A stretch of DNA of 11,912 nt from Alistipes sp. (GTDB lineage: Bacteria > Bacteroidota > Bacteroidia > Bacteroidales > Rikenellaceae). The stretch is taken from NCBI GenBank assembly GCA_017559615.1, contig JAFYRB010000059.1, forward strand, positions 1 to 11,912, given 5' to 3'. The translations under genes were made by a program, and so were the position numbers. The notes under the pieces are model-generated. The model did no database searches. It was not told the DNA's origin and saw nothing but the letters and a program-made list of their open reading frames with translations. Shown one piece after another: positions 8,601 through 11,912 of this stretch. The number at the start of each line of letters is the position of its first letter. Position 1 is the first letter of the stretch.

Positions 8601-9017
8601 ATGAGCGACATTCGATTAGATAAATATCTCTGGGCGGTGCGTATCTTCAAGACACGTAGCGACGCTGCGGATGCCATACGCCAAAACCGTGTTACGGTGA
8701 ACAACGCCTATGCCAAGCCTTCGCGCGAGGTGAAGATTGGCGATATGATTTCGGTACGCCGCGAGAGAGTGACATATAGCTATAAGGTACTCGAACTTGT
8801 GTCGAGTCGCCAGCCCGCGAAGAACGTACCTACCTACTGCCTAAACTGCACACCGCAGGAGGAGTTGGATAAGCTAAACGTACCTCACGAGACTATCTTC
8901 GTATTCCGCGACCGCGGTACGGGACGTCCGACGAAGAAGGAGCGACGCGATATAGATGCCCTTATGGATGGCTTCTACTTTGACGAGGGAGCGTTTATTG
9001 ATGATGACGACGAATAG
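8601..9017 (+). CDS. hslR: Hsp15-like S4-domain RNA-binding protein
   Basis: A 138-residue cytoplasmic protein of the Hsp15 (HslR) type. The S4 RNA-binding domain lies at about 4-65 and opens with RLDKYLWAVRIFKTRSDA (5-22), close to the RLDKWLWAARFYKTR of E. coli Hsp15; the second family mark is GRPTKKERRDID (108-119), matching the RPDKKERRD of Hsp15. E. coli Hsp15 binds stalled 50S subunits that still carry peptidyl-tRNA and helps recycle them; the same role here is inferred from similarity. Unlike the E. coli protein, this one ends in an acidic tail (FDEGAFIDDDDE). It begins two bases after ftsW, which implies cotranscription and probably coupled translation with the cell wall genes. The gene symbol rests on family resemblance; a more cautious name is S4 domain-containing protein. 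Confidence 0.85.
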   Translation: MSDIRLDKYLWAVRIFKTRSDAADAIRQNRVTVNNAYAKPSREVKIGDMISVRRERVTYSYKVLELVSSRQPAKNVPTYCLNCTPQEELDKLNVPHETIFVFRDRGTGRPTKKERRDIDALMDGFYFDEGAFIDDDDE

Positions 9018-9035
9018 ACAATATAATATATTATA
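8998..9035 (+). promoter_or_regulatory. Possible promoter or AT-rich leader element before leuS
   Basis: The 30-base gap before leuS holds a perfect 14-base palindrome, TATAATATATTATA (9022-9035), the most AT-rich spot in the window. A sigma-70-style reading is possible (TTGATG at 8998-9003, 18 bases, TATAAT at 9022-9027), but Bacteroidota promoters usually follow TTTG and TAnnTTTG, which I do not see here. It could instead only keep the leuS start region unstructured for ribosome binding. Weak evidence. Confidence 0.25.
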
Positions 9036-9047
9036 AACAAACACTTT

Positions 9048-11804
9048 ATGGAGTATAATTTTAAAGCCATTGAGCAGAAATGGCAGAAGAGATGGAGCGA
9101 AGAGGGTACCTACAAGGTAGAGGTAGACCCTTCACGCCCAAAGTTCTACGTATTGGATATGTTCCCATATCCATCGGGTGCGGGACTCCACGTAGGTCAC
9201 CCACTCGGATACATTGCATCGGATATCTACTCGCGCTATAAGCGTCAGAAGGGATTTAACGTATTGCACCCTATGGGTTACGATGCGTTCGGTCTTCCAG
9301 CCGAGCAGTATGCTATCCAGACAGGTCAGCACCCAGCAGTAACAACCGACGAGAATATCGCACGCTACCGTTCGCAGCTCGACAAGATTGGCTTCTCGTT
9401 CGACTGGTCACGCGAGGTACGCACCTGCGACCCAGAGTACTATCACTGGACACAGTGGGCATTTTTGCAGATGTTCGACCACTGGTATAACAACAAGAGC
9501 CAGAAGGCAGAGCCTATCTCGGCACTTATCTCACACTTCGAGGAGCGTGGTACCGAGGGCTTGGATGCAGTAGAGACTACAGCACTCGACTTCTCGGCAG
9601 CAGAGTGGTGCGCTATGTCGGAGGCAGAGCGCGAGCAGGTGCTTCAGAATTACCGCCTTGCATTCCGTGCCGACACGATGGTAAACTGGTGCCCTGCACT
9701 TGGCACCGTGCTTGCTAACGACGAGGTGAAGGAGGGACTCTCGGTTCGTGGTGGCCACCCTGTGGAGCAGAAGCGTATGAAGCAGTGGTTGTTGCGCGTT
9801 ACGGCATACGCACAGCGTATGTTGGATGGCCTTGACACGTTGGAGTGGAGCGAGTCGTTGAAGGAGATTCAGCGTAACTGGATTGGCCGCTCGGTAGGTG
9901 CGCAGGTATTCTTCGATGTTGCAGGCTCGGAGCGTAAGTTGGAGATCTTCACCACACGTCCTGATACTATCTACGGAGTGACGTTTATGGTTATCGCGCC
10001 AGAGCACGAGTGGGTAGCAGAGCTTACTACGGAGGATAACCGCGAGGCTGTGGAGGCTTATATCGCAGAGACAAAGCGTCGCTCGGAGCGTGAGCGTATC
10101 GCCGATACGAAGCGTGTTAGTGGCGTAAAGACTGGCTCTTACGCTATCAACCCATTCACCGGCAACGCTATTCCAATCTATATCTCGGACTACGTACTCT
10201 CGGGCTACGGTACAGGCGCTATTATGGCGGTTCCTGCACACGACTCACGTGACTACGCCTTTGCTCGCCACTTTGGCCTCGATATCATCCCTGTTGTTGA
10301 GGGTGGTAACCTCGAGGTGGAGTCTTACGATGCGAAGGAGGGTAAGCTCATCAACTCCGACATCATCAACGGTATGGACGTGAAGGAGGCTATCGACTTT
10401 ATGTTCCAGGAGGTTGAGCGTCGCGGCTTGGGTAAGCGTCTTGTGAACTATCGTCTTCGTGATGCTATCTTCTCACGTCAGCGCTACTGGGGTGAGCCAT
10501 TCCCAATCTACTACAAGGATGATGTTGCGTATCGTCTTGAGGATGAGAAGCTTCCACTTACGTTGCCACCTATCGAGAACTTCGGCCCTACGGCAGAGGG
10601 TGAGCCACCATTGGCACGTGTTGAGAATTGGTGCAACGAGGAGGGTTATCAGTTTGAGCTCTCTACAATGCCAGGTTTCGCAGGCTCTTCGGCATACTTC
10701 CTTCGCTATATGGACCCACGCAACAACAAGGGCTTGGTAGGCAAGGAGGCTAACGAGTATTGGCGTAACGTAGACCTTTATGTGGGTGGTATTGAGCACG
10801 CTACGGGACACCTTATGTACTCACGTTTCTGGAATATGTTCCTCTACGACTTGGGTTACGTATGTGAGTCGGAGCCATTCAAGAAGCTCGTGAACCAGGG
10901 TATGATTCAGGGCCGCTCGAACTTCGTGTACCGCGTTGTGGGTACTAATAAGTTCGTGTCGCTCGGCCTTAAGAAGGAGTACGAGACACAGGAGATTCAC
11001 GTTGACGTAAACATCGTGAAGAACGATGTTCTCGACCTTGAGGCATTCCGCCAGTGGCGTCCAGAGTTCCGCGATGCGGAGTTTATCTTGGAGGATGGTA
11101 AGTATATCTGCGGCTGGGCTATCGAGAAGATGTCGAAGTCGATGTTCAACGTCGTAAACCCTGACTATATCGTAGATGCTTATGGTGCTGATACGTTGCG
11201 TATGTACGAGATGTTCCTCGGCCCATTGGAGCAGTCAAAGCCTTGGGATACTAACGGTATTGATGGTGTTCATAAGTTCTTGCGCCGCTTGTGGTCGAAG
11301 TTCTACAACCGCGATGGCGAGTTCCTCGTGAACGACCAGAAGGCTACACCTGCCGAGCTTAAGAGCCTCCACAAGACTATTAAGAAGGTTTCAGAGGATA
11401 TCGAGAACTTCTCGTTCAACACCTCTGTGGCAGCCTTTATGATCTGCCTTAACGAGCTTGGCGACTGCTCGAAGCGTGAGATTTTGGAGCCTTTGACAGC
11501 TCTTATCGCACCTTTCGCACCACATATCGCCGAGGAGTTGTGGCACGCTATGGGCAACCAGACTACGGTTTGCGATGCTAAGTTCCCAGAGTTTAACCCA
11601 GATTACCTCGTGGAGAACTCATTCGAGTACCCTGTGATGATTAACGGTAAGTTGCGCTTCAAGCAGGAGTATGCTTTGGATATGGAGCAGAACGCCATTG
11701 CCGAGCATATCGTAACTACCGAGGGCGCACAGAAGTGGCTCGAGGGTAAGGCTCCAAAGAAGATTATCGTTGTTAAGGGTAAGATTATCAACATCGTGAT
11801 GTAA
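9048..11804 (+). CDS. leuS: Leucyl-tRNA synthetase (leucine--tRNA ligase)
   Basis: Class I aminoacyl-tRNA synthetase that charges tRNA-Leu in the cytoplasm. At 918 residues it is longer than the E. coli enzyme (860). Visible landmarks: [18 protein letters not shown] with the HIGH-type motif HVGH (48-51), the CP1 editing domain with TTRPDT (302-307) and AVPAHDSRD (394-402, D402 matching the editing aspartate), RNWIGRS before it, and KMSKS (694-698), followed by the anticodon-binding domain and a C-terminal domain ending in KGKIINIVM. An extra segment of about 55 residues (about 150-203) sits before [14 protein letters not shown]. The usual CxxC after this motif is replaced by SVRG (232-235), so the zinc knuckle is probably lost. 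Proline codons are only CCA and CCT, with no CCC in about 40, unlike the dcw genes upstream, which suggests high expression. No Shine-Dalgarno site precedes the start. Confidence 0.98.
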   Translation: MEYNFKAIEQKWQKRWSEEGTYKVEVDPSRPKFYVLDMFPYPSGAGLHVGHPLGYIASDIYSRYKRQKGFNVLHPMGYDAFGLPAEQYAIQTGQHPAVTTDENIARYRSQLDKIGFSFDWSREVRTCDPEYYHWTQWAFLQMFDHWYNNKSQKAEPISALISHFEERGTEGLDAVETTALDFSAAEWCAMSEAEREQVLQNYRLAFRADTMVNWCPALGTVLANDEVKEGLSVRGGHPVEQKRMKQWLLRVTAYAQRMLDGLDTLEWSESLKEIQRNWIGRSVGAQVFFDVAGSERKLEIFTTRPDTIYGVTFMVIAPEHEWVAELTTEDNREAVEAYIAETKRRSERERIADTKRVSGVKTGSYAINPFTGNAIPIYISDYVLSGYGTGAIMAVPAHDSRDYAFARHFGLDIIPVVEGGNLEVESYDAKEGKLINSDIINGMDVKEAIDFMFQEVERRGLGKRLVNYRLRDAIFSRQRYWGEPFPIYYKDDVAYRLEDEKLPLTLPPIENFGPTAEGEPPLARVENWCNEEGYQFELSTMPGFAGSSAYFLRYMDPRNNKGLVGKEANEYWRNVDLYVGGIEHATGHLMYSRFWNMFLYDLGYVCESEPFKKLVNQGMIQGRSNFVYRVVGTNKFVSLGLKKEYETQEIHVDVNIVKNDVLDLEAFRQWRPEFRDAEFILEDGKYICGWAIEKMSKSMFNVVNPDYIVDAYGADTLRMYEMFLGPLEQSKPWDTNGIDGVHKFLRRLWSKFYNRDGEFLVNDQKATPAELKSLHKTIKKVSEDIENFSFNTSVAAFMICLNELGDCSKREILEPLTALIAPFAPHIAEELWHAMGNQTTVCDAKFPEFNPDYLVENSFEYPVMINGKLRFKQEYALDMEQNAIAEHIVTTEGAQKWLEGKAPKKIIVVKGKIINIVM

Positions 11805-11823
11805 TCACCCTCGATAGCATAAC

Positions 11824-11858
11824 AAAATAGCCTGTCCACTTCTGGACAGGCTATTTTT
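11824..11858 (+). terminator. Rho-independent terminator after leuS, probably bidirectional
   Basis: A perfect inverted repeat with 15-base arms (11824-11838 and 11843-11857) around a CTTC loop. The core is GCCTGTCCA paired with TGGACAGGC; the outer arm is AAAATA paired with TATTTT, followed by one more T, so the right arm supplies a T-run for plus-strand transcripts. The left arm begins with AAAA, which gives a T-run on the minus strand too. It lies 20 bases after the leuS stop and 19 bases before the stop of the convergent minus-strand frame, so it can end both transcription units. Confidence 0.93.
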
Positions 11859-11877
11859 ATTAATAGGCAACCGCTAA

Positions 11878-11912
11878 TTACTTCTTTGGAGTAGCCTTAA
11901 TCTTAATCTTTG
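11878..11912 (-). CDS. Convergent gene, last ten codons only, unidentified
   Basis: Reading the minus strand from the window edge, an open frame ends in KIKIKATPKK followed by a TAA stop at 11880-11878. A stop codon just after a lysine-rich tail, 20 bases from a hairpin terminator with a T-run on both strands, is what the 3' end of a convergent gene would look like. Lysine-rich C-terminal tails occur in ribosomal proteins and in HU-like DNA-binding proteins, but ten residues are too few to name a family, and I do not. The start is outside the window. The reading could be chance, since only 33 coding bases are seen. Confidence 0.5.
   Translation of the reverse strand, partial: KIKIKATPKK

Noticed and set aside
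9531..10241. A 236-codon minus-strand open frame inside leuS, and a similar 237-codon one inside murD (5967-6680)
   Set aside because: Both are also codon-in-register with the real gene and are explained by the same avoidance of TTA, CTA and TCA. The product sequences are rich in Cys, His and Arg in the manner of antisense translations.
1..11912. Search by eye for a defence system, CRISPR array, insertion sequence, tRNA, or other unusual system
   Set aside because: Coding sequence of recognised housekeeping genes fills almost the whole window, gaps are at most about 70 bases, and no spaced direct repeats, transposase motifs or tRNA-like folds were seen.

Overview
The window is a compact, entirely plus-strand housekeeping gene block from the division and cell wall (dcw) cluster of a Bacteroidota bacterium, most likely of the order Bacteroidales. 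The evidence is the gene order without murF between murE and mraY, the FtsI protein ending in a PASTA domain, the long MraY with a periplasmic insertion, the divergent Bacteroidota-type FtsL, and the near absence of Shine-Dalgarno sequences before start codons. The codon usage and moderate GC content give me an impression of an Alistipes/Rikenellaceae-like genome, but nothing in the window proves the genus.

Layout: the 3' end of rsmH (1-330) is followed by an FtsL-like membrane protein (352-870), ftsI (874-3204), murE (3216-4676), mraY (4708-5955), murD (5976-7346), ftsW (7351-8598), an Hsp15-like S4-domain RNA-binding protein (8601-9017) and leuS (9048-11804). Gaps between genes are only 2 to 31 bases, so the block reads as one operon. 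It closes with a strong hairpin terminator at 11824-11858. Beyond it, on the minus strand, lie the last ten codons of a convergent gene (11878-11912). No stretch of 300 bases lacks a gene.

How the genes work together: MurE and MurD build the UDP-MurNAc-peptide (MurE carries the DNPR motif of meso-diaminopimelate enzymes), MraY loads the precursor onto undecaprenyl phosphate to make lipid I, and FtsW (glycosyltransferase) with FtsI (transpeptidase) forms the septal peptidoglycan synthase, with the FtsL-like protein as probable partner. RsmH methylates 16S rRNA, and Hsp15-like protein and LeuRS are translation factors, so the operon mixes wall synthesis with translation.

The most notable points are local variations on this conserved theme. 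The usual murG-murC-ftsQ-ftsA-ftsZ half does not follow ftsW and is replaced by the S4 protein and leuS. The FtsL-like protein has a long acidic cytoplasmic tail with two SPW motifs. LeuRS has an extra segment and lacks the CxxC pair of the usual zinc knuckle. ftsW has an isolated perfect Shine-Dalgarno hexamer. I saw no mobile element, CRISPR array, tRNA/rRNA or defence system, and no clearly undescribed system.
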